A DNA stretch of 64,000 nt from Strongyloides papillosus (Eukaryota > Nematoda > Chromadorea > Rhabditida > Strongyloididae). Positions 1 through 10,394 of the stretch are shown here, one piece after another. Each line of letters begins with the position of its first letter. The first letter of the stretch is position 1. Where the stretch lies: the NCBI GenBank assembly GCA_005656395.1, contig SRSI01000009.1, forward strand, positions 2,232,001 to 2,296,000. The letters are read 5' to 3'. Below the pieces are notes generated by a model. That model searched no databases. It saw nothing but the letters and a program-made list of their open reading frames with translations, and was not told the DNA's origin. The translations under genes were made by a program, and so were the position numbers.

Positions 1-423
1 ATTTACTTCAATGCCATCAGTCATTCTTGTAATATGACTTTTTAGTACATTATTTCCCATCGTAAATTGAATATCAGATTTATCTTTTAACCAAACTTTG
101 TGCTAAAAATATTTTTTAAAATAATTAAAATATATTATTACCTTAGCCAAAGGAGCAATAATATTTAAAGCTGTAATCTTTAAGTAAAATTTCCCTGATC
201 CTGTAAACTTCCCAACACATGTGCCAAAAGATAAAACCTTTTTACGCTCAACATTCAAAGCTGCTTTCATAAGTATGTCAGAAGCATAAAATACACGATT
301 GTTATGAAATCTGAAAACATACTTTCCATCTTCACGTTCCAGTAGATTTGTGAGACTTTCTCCAATATATTTTTTCAATTTTGAAAATACCAAAACTCCC
401 TCTTTCTCTGTTAATGGACGCAT
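1..423 (-). CDS. nip7: NIP7, 60S ribosome biogenesis factor (3' end cut by window)
   Basis: Exons are complement(142..423) and complement(1..102), split by a 39-nt phase-0 intron (GTAATA...TTTTAG). The start is ATG at 423, and 128 residues are visible. The protein opens MRPLTEKE and contains YIGESL, FRFHNNRVFY and LGTCVGKFT-like segments, followed by HKVWLK and GNNVLKSHITRMT, which match the N-terminal domain and start of the PUA domain of NIP7. In the family (about 180 aa) NIP7 binds pre-rRNA in nucleolar pre-60S particles and is needed for 27S processing and 60S assembly. The remaining PUA residues lie outside the window. It is the last of four minus-strand genes in a row; 274 nt separate it from the PLPBP stop. 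Identification is firm. Confidence 0.93.
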
Positions 424-697
424 ATTATTTATATATTCCTTTGTTAAATAATATTATAAAATAAAAAATAAAACAATTGCTCTAAAAAAGGAGACAAAAA
501 AATTTTAATTTAAATTAGGAGATGTATAATAATACAAATGTCGTGTTAAGAAATCTTGGAAATATATGTATGATAAGATTTTCAATGTAAATTTGAAAAA
601 CTTTTATTTTAGTGGTTCTTGAAGACGACAAACAAGGGAAGTATACAAAATTATATAGCGATGATTAGTTAGTCCAACAGAAAATCTACTTTATTTG

Positions 698-1481
698 TTA
701 CATGGGTATTTCTGGATCAAAGAGGCTGGTTCCAACTCTGACAAAATCGCTACCACATTTTATTGCAATATCGTAGTCACCAGACATGCCCATTGACAAT
801 TTTAATGAAAGATTTTTATTTTGGCTTTCTAATTCGGACTTCAGTTTACTTAGCATGTTAAATTCTCCTTCAGCCATTTCTCTTTCATTAACGTCGTGTT
901 TTTCACCAATCATCATTAGACCACTCAAATTCAGTTTTGGACAATTTTCTTGAATATGGTTTAATATATCTAGTACTTCGTTTGGATTGCATCCCTGTTT
1001 TTGGATTTCTCCACAAACATTAACTTGAACCATAACGTTCAAACTTTTGTCAGCATAATTAAGTTTCTCTGCAGCTTCATTTAAAAGAGTTGCGTGCTTC
1101 TTATCTTCAATAGTTTGAATCATATCAATGTTTTTTATGTTTAAAAGTTGGTTAAATTTATTGCTTTGTAGCTTCCCAATAAAATGCCATTTTATGTCGG
1201 GACAACTATCTTCAAGATAGATAGCTTTCTCTCTAAAATCTTTTACACGACTTTCGCCAAAAACTCTGACATTATGTTCATGATACAAATATTTGATGTG
1301 TTCTGCTGAGTAGTATTTTGAGACAGCAACCAATGTAACATTTTTACTAAATTTTTTACTGCACTCAGATATTGTTTTAGTAACTGAATTGTAACCAAAG
1401 TTTAGTTTTTTAATTTCTAATTGTGTTAACTTAGTCACCCTTAAATCATTTATTTATTTTCGTAAAAAGTTAAACTTACAT
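698..1481 (-). CDS. plpbp: Pyridoxal-phosphate homeostasis protein (PLPBP/YggS family)
   Basis: A complete protein of 247 aa. It shows the PLP-lysine segment VAVSKYY near residue 38, WHFIGKLQSNK near 85, a central TIM-barrel strand VMVQVNV, the GLMMIG segment and the phosphate-binding end MGMSGDYDIAI...GSDFVRVG. The family carries PLP and keeps vitamin B6 and amino-acid pools in balance, without a known catalytic reaction. The long frame has no ATG at its 5' end. Joining across a 40-nt intron (1440..1479, GTAAGT...TTTAAG) creates one: AT at the end of exon 1 (1480-1481) plus G at 1439. The protein then begins M-V-T-K-L. The EGF-protein stop is only 109 nt upstream with an AATAAA directly after it, so the two may share an operon. 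Confidence 0.9.
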
Positions 1482-1590
1482 ATTTTGTCTACGGTGATGC
1501 TTAAAATGAAATTTTTCGTAAAATTGAAAATCTACAAATTTCCAAAGTATTATGTTTTAAGAGATACTTTTATTATAACAAAATTTATTT

Positions 1591-3769
1591 TTACTGATTA
1601 TCATTTTTATCATACTTTTTTAAATCTTCCTGTTTATTGTCGATAAATTGTTTATGTCTTTCATTTAGTTTATCTTTTATACATAAAATAATCAATGTTA
1701 AAGGTAACATAATAATGATAACAGTTGATGGGTAGAACACACAATAGTTTTCTTGATAATATGAAAGAAAATTAGAAGTTTTCCTTTTATTACAGTAAAT
1801 GCCCTCGTAGTTTTTGTTGCACTTACAATAAAAATGGAGTGCTGTTTTGTTACTCTGAATACAAACTCCATTTTTTCCACACAACGAATTGCCTTTGAAT
1901 TCACACCAATCCGTCAATAGCCGGCAAAGTTTTCCCGTGTAACCTGGTTTACAAATACATTTATAATTGAATGGATTATTTTTATCCACTTCACAAGTTG
2001 AATTTTTTTGGCATGAATTATAATCACAGACATTTGATTCTTTATCGCAATATCTACCGTTATGGCCAAATGGGCATATGCATCTGTAACCTTGCTTAAT
2101 ATCTTGTTGCAAACAACCATCAGAATTTCCAGTTACATCAGAACATAATGCACAATGTCCATTATTTTTGCATCTGTGATTTTTACACGCTCCTTGACCT
2201 GAATTTTGGCAAACTCGCTTATGTGAATCTACTTCTGGGCATATACAATCGTATTTATATGAAATAGTAAATCCATTAACTTGCTCTCTCCTAATACATG
2301 TTGAACCAGGCCACTCACAAGGATTTTCAAAGCATGGATCTTTAATTTCACAATTTCTCCCACTGGTACCGTTTACACAATTGCAATTATAATCCAAATA
2401 TTTTAATGGTGTACATTTACCTTTATTTTGACATGGATTAGGACTACATGGATTTACATTTTCGAGTTCACAAAAAGTACCAAATCTATTATCTTTACAA
2501 ACACATGATGGGATTATGATTCTAAAACGATCTTTTTTCGAAGCCCTAATTTTGTAGTCAATCTTTGGATCCCCTGTATAATTTAATGTATAACTAAGAT
2601 TATTTGTTGGTTTCACAAAAGGTGCATCCCAAATTTTTAGTCTGCAAATAGAATCATCCCCATAACAATTACCAGTACGTAATATATTTTCACAATCTTC
2701 AGATAAACCAATCATCTTTCGATTTTCATTGCAATTTTTAATAAGCTGATAAATATCCGTTAAATCTATAACTTTTTCAATACTAAAATCCCTATAATTT
2801 AATATAGTTAAATTTTGTAAATATTCAAGAAATGGTGCTTTACATGGGACCTTCATTTTAAAATCTTCATGTATTAATTTAACTGTTTCACAAGTTTCTC
2901 CCTCAACTTTTACAGGATAATGATTAACGATTTGATTTACATTGATGCATTTACATTTCCCAGTATTTTCATCACAAGTGCCACCATACCCACAGAAAAC
3001 GTTTTTACATAGTGTTTCTTTTTCACAAAATATGCCACTCCAACCATTGTGGCAATTGCATTCGCATGTTCTTTTTTTTTCGTCATATATAGGTTCGCCA
3101 TTGCTATTACAAGTATCGTAATCACAATTTTCATTTTTTATTTTATATTCACAAAAGTATCCAGTTCTTCCTTTTGGACACCAACATGCATACTGAACTT
3201 CAATATACCCTTTTGTTTCGGGATCCAAAAAAGAAATAGGTTGGTATGACACGGCTGGAAATTTTTTCACCCAATTTTCATATTCTAATGCTTTACTCAT
3301 TGCAGCAGGATTTTCTAAATCAGGATTAGAAACATTTATCGGTTTTTCAATACTATAACATGTAGATTGAAGAAGAATCTCTCCTTTATCATTTTTTAAG
3401 GAAAAACATTTATTTTTAAAACAATGTTTCAAATCTGCTATATACTGACAATGTTTGCCATAATAATGTACTGGACAGTGACATTCAAAACTTCAAAAGA
3501 AATAAAAATAATTGAATTTTCACTTACTTATTTCCTGTGTTACTACACGTTCCACCATTTAAACAAATATCTGGTAATTTACAAGGTTGATAAATATTAT
3601 TTAATGCTGTTTTCCTCATTAATTTTTTATTCAAACCATCCTTTATCGATTTAAAAATGCTTGATGATGCTTTAGCAGATTCCTTTTTGCCACCAAATTT
3701 TATAGTAAAAGCAAATATATCATCAAAAATTATTATACATAAAAGTATGATTAATAAATATGGCCTCAT
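1591..3769 (-). CDS. EGF-repeat type I membrane protein, function unknown
   Basis: Exons complement(3528..3769) and complement(1591..3490) give 713 aa. The 36-nt phase-2 intron splits an EGF module, and joining restores its cysteine pattern (C..GGTC......CHCPVHYYGKHC). The N-terminus has a signal peptide (MRPYLLIILLCIIIF). About eight or nine EGF-like modules follow, several degenerate or carrying long inserts. One non-EGF stretch of roughly 140 aa lies in the middle. A single transmembrane helix near the C-terminus (TVIIIMLPLTLIILCI) is followed by a charged cytoplasmic tail of about 35 aa. The architecture suggests an extracellular adhesion or signalling protein. I do not recognise a specific family: no DSL, laminin or calcium-binding EGF signature is clear. 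It sits between nanos and PLPBP on the same strand. Confidence 0.85.
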
Positions 3770-4106
3770 AATTACATTAATAAAAGAATGGTAGAAACAT
3801 TATCATTTAATATCTAACTACCTCACAATAATATTCATATTTCTAGATTACAACAAAAACAGAATGATAAAAAAATTTTATTGAAAAAAAAGTATAACAC
3901 GTCTTTCATTTACTGAACATCATAAATATAAAAAATAAATAAACAAATTATATTCATAATAATAAAAAGTTATAATAAATTAATGACCAATTAATAATAA
4001 TTTCTAGCCGTAAAAAAGGATAATTAAAATTTCAAAAAGAAATATTCAAATTACGAACACTAGGTGTTGTATTCATTACTGGTAAATAAAAATAATTGTT
4101 GACTCT
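3770..4106. other. Intergenic: nanos 3' side, EGF-gene upstream region
   Basis: 337 nt between two minus-strand genes. It is A/T-rich with several ATAA runs and shows no coding exon. It should contain the nanos 3' UTR and any promoter of the EGF-repeat gene. I see no clear spliced-leader acceptor just before the EGF-gene ATG. Confidence 0.5.
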
Positions 4107-5054
4107 TCATTTATAAATAGAATTATTTAAAGGACAATGTCTACGGGTATGCGCAAAATCACCCGTTGCACCACAAGAGGGGCAAATTAACTTTCTCAAA
4201 AATGGACAAGTTACAATACCTTTCTCATCTTTATTGTTATGTTTATTCCATAAACCTTTTGGGTTATTGGCATTAAACTCAATTTTTTGTCTCTCACATC
4301 TAACACGCTCATTGTTAAAACAAAAAGAGCAATGAAAACTTTGTTTTGGAGATTTAGCTGCAGATTGATTTTTTGAATTTGTACTTTGTCCATTATCATA
4401 TGAACTAGGTTGCTTCATTGGTTTTGCAAGCATTGAAGTAAAAGGTTCCCGTCCTACTGAAGGTGTTGCTTTCAAAAAAGGAATACCATTTCTATGATCT
4501 GACATACCAGAATTAAAGAGAGCATACCAACATGCTGCAAAGTCATTGTTAGTCATCGGATTTTCATTAAAAAATGTAGGTGTAATTCCATTCAAATTAT
4601 TCAAGTTGTTAGAGAGTCTTTTATCAGAACATCTTTCTGTTGCCAAAATCCCATTGGAATTCTGTGTATTTGATGATTTTCCCACAAATTGTTTATAACT
4701 TGAAGACAAAAGTTTTGAGACTGGACTGATAGAGGTAGAAACATCCGACTTAGATGAATCCTGTGACGTTTCAAACATTGACACTTCAAAGATGTTCTCA
4801 ATTGATGCAGGCAATACATCATCATCCTTGAAGGATGCACAAAACGACTCATGAATTAGGCGTTCACATTCATTTGCTTCATACCTCTTTAATGACTCTT
4901 TTAAAAAAGAAGATGTCTCACAGAAGTCCAGCGGTTTGAGATCATATTCATAGCTGTACATGTTCTGCATATTCGTTAGTCGTGAAAGAATGACGTTAGA
5001 GCAATAGTAAAAAAAATCTGAAGAAATAATGAAGTGCTCTCGCCATTTATACAT
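4107..5054 (-). CDS. nos: Nanos-type zinc-finger protein
   Basis: Single exon, 315 aa. The C-terminus carries the two CCHC nanos fingers: CSFC...WNKH...VTCP, then CPSC-GATGDFAHTRRHCP. The second finger has the usual C-x2-C-x7-H-x4-C spacing. The first is unusual: the gap from its second Cys to the His is 26 residues, where typical nanos proteins have about 12, while the following x10 to Cys is normal. The rest is low-complexity and Ser/Asn-rich, as in other nanos proteins. Nanos proteins act with Pumilio/FBF to repress mRNAs in germ cells. The start at 5054 is the first in-frame ATG (MYKWREHF). An upstream exon cannot be excluded. It is divergent from the tyrosyl-tRNA synthetase gene, 180 nt away. 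Confidence 0.9.
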   Translation of the reverse strand: MYKWREHFIISSDFFYYCSNVILSRLTNMQNMYSYEYDLKPLDFCETSSFLKESLKRYEANECERLIHESFCASFKDDDVLPASIENIFEVSMFETSQDSSKSDVSTSISPVSKLLSSSYKQFVGKSSNTQNSNGILATERCSDKRLSNNLNNLNGITPTFFNENPMTNNDFAACWYALFNSGMSDHRNGIPFLKATPSVGREPFTSMLAKPMKQPSSYDNGQSTNSKNQSAAKSPKQSFHCSFCFNNERVRCERQKIEFNANNPKGLWNKHNNKDEKGIVTCPFLRKLICPSCGATGDFAHTRRHCPLNNSIYK

Positions 5055-5234
5055 TTTTTTAACAGATAAAGACGCTCAAAGTATCATCATTTGGGTACAG
5101 TACAAATGTTTTATAACAAATCTGCTTTTGTCATTTCATAATACCAGTTGATAGTTTTATAAATTCTTCTCAAAGATTATTTCATTGGTAATGTGAGCAT
5201 ATAAAAATTACAAACACTTCCCCACAGTATTAAA

Positions 5235-6670
5235 ATGATACCAAGGTATATTAATAATGTGTTTAGGAAGTTTAGTTCGAAACAGGATACAAGAAAACCT
5301 TTAATAAGGTTTTGTGAAGATTTAAAAAACCGTGGTTTATTATCGGCATCTCAACCTGGTGATATATTAGAAAACAATGGTAAATTATAAATAAATAAAT
5401 TGTTTATATATACGTTTAGGGATACTTTTACAAGATTTACCAGCATCCTTATATGCAGGATTTGATCCTACTGCAAATAGTTTACATATAGGGCATTTGT
5501 TTATTCTTAACGGATTATTTAGATCAAGTAAACTTTTTGACTGCAAACCAATAGCTTTAATCGGAGGAGCGACAGCTTTAATTGGTGATCCAAGTGGAAG
5601 AAACTCGGGTAGTTAAAATTATTTATTCTCTTATATATTTTTTAGAAAGACCCCAGCTAAGTAAAGATGATGTTTCGAATAATACGATGGCTATTAAAAA
5701 ACAAATTGAAAAAATTTATTCTAATGCCAATATTAATTCAAGAATTGAATTAGAAATATTAAGTAATATGGATTGGTACAAAGATATGTCAATGATAGAT
5801 TATTTGAGATTATCTAAGAAATTTCGGGTAGGAGAAATGTTACGTATGGGAGCAATAAAGGCCAGACTTGAAGATAATACTGGGATTTCATTTACAGAAT
5901 TTGCCTATCAAACACTTCAATCATATGATTTTTATTTTCTAAGTAAAACAAAAAATTGTTTTTTCCAAATTGGTGGATCCGACCAATTAGGACACATTAA
6001 TTCTGGATACGACTATATAAAAAGATGTACAGGAAAACCTTCTGCTGGGGTTTGCCTACCATTATTTACAGATGATTCTGGCAACAAAATTGGAAAAAGT
6101 ACTGGAAATGGCAATGTGTGGCTAGACAAAAGAAAAACATCACCATATGCATTTTATCAATTTTTCAGACAACTTCATGATGATATTGCAGAAAAGATGT
6201 TGCTATCATTATCCTTAAATGATATAATTAAGATTAACGACATAATTAATGATCATAGAAGTAATCTTGGGAAATGGGTGGCTCAAGATTTTTTGGCTGA
6301 GGAGATGACACTCTTAGTTCATGGAGTAGAAGGTTTAGAATCAGCGAAAAGATGCTCAAATTTAATTTTCAAAAGAAATTTTAAAGAAGTTGATCAAATC
6401 AGTGAAACTGAACTAGAAGAGTTGTTTGGTGCTTCTTCTTTTAATATACCTAAAACCTCAGTAGCTACTTATGGTGATTTGGCAGATTTGACGAGAAATG
6501 ACAAAAATAGGGGTAAACAGTTGATGACTGAAGGGGGCTTCAAAGTAAATGGAATATTATATACAGATCCAAATAAAAAAATCGACTTTTCCGAGGTTTT
6601 ACTTCAAAATAAAGATAAATCTATTGTGAGTTGGGGAAAACGAAAGTTCTTCCTGATTAAATGGGTCTAA
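5235..6670 (+). CDS. yars2: Mitochondrial tyrosyl-tRNA synthetase
   Basis: Exons 5235..5379, 5420..5608 and 5646..6670 give 452 aa; both introns are about 40 nt. The N-terminus ([16 protein letters not shown]) is basic and free of acidic residues, as expected for a mitochondrial targeting peptide. Class I signatures are present: the HIGH box in [21 protein letters not shown], the tyrosine-pocket region [16 protein letters not shown], and NKIGKSTGN in the KMSKS position, the form typical of mitochondrial TyrRS. A C-terminal S4-like segment ([14 protein letters not shown]) is present. The enzyme charges mitochondrial tRNA-Tyr. The start at 5235 is in frame with the targeting peptide. A nearer ATG at 5257 is out of frame. 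Confidence 0.93.
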
Positions 6671-7505
6671 ACATCTGATCTTTTGTAGTTTTATAAGTAA
6701 AAAAAGAATTTTTTTAGAAATCATTTAGGATATGTTATACATTCAAATAACAATAAAAGTCTTTTTATTTCTTTATTGTTTTTTTTTATAAAAAAAACGT
6801 CTTAAAATTAGGTAATATTAAACAAAGGTGTCTCTGATATGATTAGAATAATGATCACTTCATGATAGCAAATAAAAATAAGCTTCAAGAAGTTGTAAAA
6901 AATTTATTCTATAACATATACTCTTCATTTGTATTGCATTTTCTGAAATGTAGCTATTAGACTATGTCTCAATTTTTATCCTTTACGTGTCACATTATGA
7001 TTACTATCTAATCTTTAAAGTTTGGTTCTTAATTAAAGTAAGAAGGAGCAAAGTTCTAAAAAAAGATTCATTAAATTAATATCTAATAATAAAACGTTTA
7101 CTTTTTTAGCATTCATATTACCCAACTACTGAGTTATAATCACCATAATTATAAACAGTAAATTTATTGATAATAAATAGTTACAATGTTTATATTTATG
7201 TTGCTTGAATTATCATATATATTTGGCTTGATATTCTAAAAATAGTTTCTAAGAATTGTATATTTAAAAATTATAAAAAAAAAACTTTAATAACACAATT
7301 GTAGTATAACTTAATATTTCATTTTCCGATAGTATCCTTTACAAATTAAATGAATTTAAATATCATGGATAACTTTATTACTGCTTTTATAAATTCAAAG
7401 AATCTAGAGTTACTATTCACTAAGTGACAAATTTTTAAGAAAAAAATACATATAGCGAACATTCGAAAGATTAGTATAAAAAGATATTTCATTGTTTTAA
7501 GGAAT
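6671..7505. other. Intergenic, convergent 3' ends
   Basis: 835 nt between the convergent TyrRS and COX-like genes. It is A/T-rich with long A and T runs, including poly(A)-signal-like AATAAA near 6750. A short minus-strand open frame runs into the COX-like gene in another frame and looks like noise. I see no gene. Confidence 0.5.
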
Positions 7506-7826
7506 TTAAGCCTTTCTGGCAGCTTTACGGGTATTAAGTTCTTCAACTACCTCTGGAGAAAAACTATAATCTGGACGTGGGCGGAAGTTGTCCATATTTG
7601 TAAAAACATATGTTGGGTATGACAGAACAGCTCCGCAAATCATAAAATATAAAGCAATTCTTTGCTAAAAATAAGTGATTAAAAAAAACAAAAAAAATTA
7701 ACTTACGTAAATTGGCACAAAGCGCATAGGTGGAGTACTATCAGTTCCCTTGTGAAATTGACGCTTAACAGAGGTACTAAGAGATTTTCTAACCAAATTA
7801 GTAGCGAGAAGAGAACGTCCAATCAT
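7506..7826 (-). CDS. Small mitochondrial membrane protein, possibly cytochrome c oxidase subunit VIIc-like
   Basis: Exons complement(7707..7826) and complement(7506..7664), split by a 42-nt intron with GTAAGT donor, give 92 aa. The N-terminus (MIGRSLLATNLVRKSLSTSVKRQ) is a good mitochondrial presequence. One hydrophobic helix follows (IALYFMICGAVLSYPTYVF), then a charged tail (NMDNFRPRPD...ARKA). The layout of presequence, MRFVP-type segment and single helix ending in a Pro-x-x-V stretch resembles COX VIIc. The tail after the helix is longer than in vertebrate VIIc. Another small respiratory-chain subunit remains possible. The gene structure is secure; the name is tentative. Confidence 0.6.
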
Positions 7827-8030
7827 AATTTTTCTTAAATCAAATTATAAAATAACTACAACACTGCAAAAAAGGTAAAAATTTTTTTGATTTAATTAAA
7901 TAAAAGGTAATTAGTAAAGATAATTAGAGAAAAGGCATTAAAATTTTCTGTTTCAAAAAGTTAAGCGATTATAACGTTGTCTTTTTCACGTTTAAAAAGA
8001 TTTTTTATTATGAATTTTTGAGAAAAGAAG

Positions 8031-8156
8031 CATTCGTTTGTCTATGAGTAAATGAAACGTTACCTTTCTTATAGAAATGCACCTTTGGTGCAAGATGATT
8101 AACCTTTTTTTACAACAAGAAAGGAAACCTTCTTTTACCCATGAACAAGCGAAATG
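8031..8156. repeat. 126-bp imperfect foldback (long hairpin), possible structured RNA or MITE
   Basis: Arms 8031-8070 and 8117-8156 pair over about 39 positions with a few mismatches, G-T pairs and one or two bulges. The innermost 8 bp (CCTTTCTT/AAGAAAGG) is perfect. The loop 8071-8116 holds its own perfect 6-bp hairpin, TGCACC-TTT-GGTGCA (8078-8092). It is less A/T-rich than its surroundings, lies in no coding frame and has no near copy elsewhere in the window that I could find. It could be a microRNA-type or other structured transcript, or a small foldback element. I see no clear target-site duplication. Confidence 0.6.
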
Positions 8157-9032
8157 GTATCAAAGAAAAAATGTAAAAAAATTAAGTACGATGGAGAAGA
8201 GAGTGTTTTTTGTCTCAAACTTTTTAAAATAATTATTGCCGTACCAACCATTTTAACAATAGCATATTGCATTTGTTTTATTATTAATGTATTGGAAAAT
8301 TTGAATATGAAAGTCTAATTATTAAATTATAAATAATATTCAGTTGAAGATAATTTGATTTAATAAGATTGATAATACAAATTTCTTTTAAATTAGCAAG
8401 AAAAGTAGAATTTTGCATATTAGTTAGATTAATCAGTTTCTTGCATACAAAGTTCTCAGGCATAGTCTTTTTTAATTTATCTGTAAGTACCTTTTATTTA
8501 TTATCTATAATTAAAGAATATAGATTTTTTATGTTCAATTTTAATGATTATGGCCAAATAATATCATTTTTTGATTTAAATTTTCCTCCTATATGACTGA
8601 ACTTTGTCAAAAAATTTGAAGTTTGACTAAAGAATATAACAATTTTAAAGAACTCTTAATTACCTTTATTTTCATTTTTAAATAGTTGTCAATACGTTTT
8701 TTTAAAATATTTAATTAAATTAGTGAAATTGAAAAGAAATTTTTTTTATTTTTTAAACAATTTTTTTATCATCTGAATGTGTTTATTATTGTCAATATTC
8801 AACGGGTAATATCAATGATTGTAAGTAATATTTTTATCAAGTAAAATTCACTAATTTTTTTCTATTACATACAATTGATAATAATTTCAACTGAATAATA
8901 AAGTTCTTATCAAATTTTCAATACTGGTTGTTTCTTTTGACTATGTTTATATCTTTAGTCTACATATAAACTACAATAAAAATTAAATATAAATATATCT
9001 AAATATTATTATACCAATAAGAACGATAAAAT
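8157..9032. other. Intergenic, AADAC-like upstream region
   Basis: About 880 nt of A/T-rich DNA with no exon I can support. A 75-codon frame at 8369-8596 starts without a convincing ATG and has no recognisable features. The promoter of the downstream hydrolase should lie in its right part. Confidence 0.45.
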
Positions 9033-10273
9033 ATGATTGTAGAATTGCTTTTTATATTTTGTTTGATATTATTTTTGTTAAAATGGTATTTACCATACGA
9101 TTTGCCATCACATCTTGCAGATAGAAATCTTATTATAAACATTGAATTGTTTATAAGAATTTTATGTAATTATACGGTAAAGAGATATTAATAGCTAAAT
9201 TTAATTTTTTTCTATAGATAATTATATTTGAACCTATTTTTGGAGAACAAATAAATTATAGAATTTTTAGGTTTTGGGCATCTGTTGGCCCAAAACTATT
9301 CTCAAAGAAGTCTAAACATGTTTCTATCGAAAATATAACTATTGCAAATGTTCCTTGTAGAATTTATATACCTAAAGAATCACATAATAAAGCAATTATT
9401 TACATTCATGGTGGGGGCTTTATGACGTTACATCCAGAAAATTATGATGTTCCTTGTATTCAAATATCTCGAAAAACTCAATCAGTTATTGTATCAATTG
9501 ACTATTCATTAAGTCCAGAAAAGAAGTTTCCTAAAGCACTAGATGAATGCGAAAGTGTAATTTTTGAGTTTTGTTCTACATATTACAAAAAATACGGAAT
9601 CGACAAAAATTTCATTTCTGTTATGGGTGATTCAGCAGGTGGTAATTTAACAACAACAGTTTGTTTAAGATTAGCCAGACAAGGAATATCATATCTTATA
9701 AATAAAAACATTTTGATATATCCTGTTACTTCGTCTCTTGATTATTTATTACCTTCATATCAATATTATTACCAAAGATGTAATAATTCAGGATTATTAA
9801 ATCCTCAAATTAAAGCAAATATTTTAAAGTTTTATTTACCGATTAAACTTTCAAAAAGTGATACAGAAAAAATTTTACTTAATGGGCATGTTCCACATAG
9901 TTTAAGAAATTTAGAATTCACGTCTCATGAAATTCTTCCTCTTCCATGGCGTGAGGAAATAAACCGTCCTATAAAATCAATGGAACCTGATGATAAATTG
10001 TCTGCTAAATTAAAACCATATCTTTGTAATCCAGATTTTACACCAATAATGGCAACATATCAAGATTTATCAAAGCTTCCTAAAACACTTATTTTAACCT
10101 GTGGATGTGACGTTTTAAGAGATGAAGGATATCTTTACTACAAAAAATTGCAAAAAGCAAATGTGGACGTAGAATGGAGACATTATGAAGATGGAATTCA
10201 CGGTGCATTAAATATTATTAATTCTACCGTTTATAAAAAAATCATTAATGATATTGTTGAATATTTAAAATAA
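9033..10273 (+). CDS. Arylacetamide deacetylase/NCEH1-like alpha/beta hydrolase
   Basis: Exons 9033..9176 and 9218..10273 with a 41-nt phase-0 intron give 399 aa. A membrane signal anchor (IVELLFIFCLILFLL) opens the protein, as in AADAC enzymes of the ER. The catalytic plan is complete: oxyanion motif HGGGF (near residue 112), nucleophile elbow GDSAGG, acid in CGCDVLRDEG and His in EDGIHGAL. The family hydrolyses ester and amide bonds of lipids and xenobiotics. The start is the ATG directly before the anchor. The next plus-strand gene begins 121 nt after the stop, close enough for an operon. The subfamily substrate cannot be inferred. Confidence 0.9.
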
Positions 10274-10394
10274 AATTTAAATTAGTCATATTATTGTCAA
10301 AAAACAAATTACTAAAAATGTTATGATTATATATAATTAATGACTATAAATTTTAACAGTATTTCATAATCTTTTTTAAGTAATCAAATTTATA

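Noticed and set aside
8369..8596. 75-codon plus-strand frame
   Set aside because: Non-ATG start, Phe/Ile/Leu-rich composition typical of A/T-rich noise, no neighbours supporting it.
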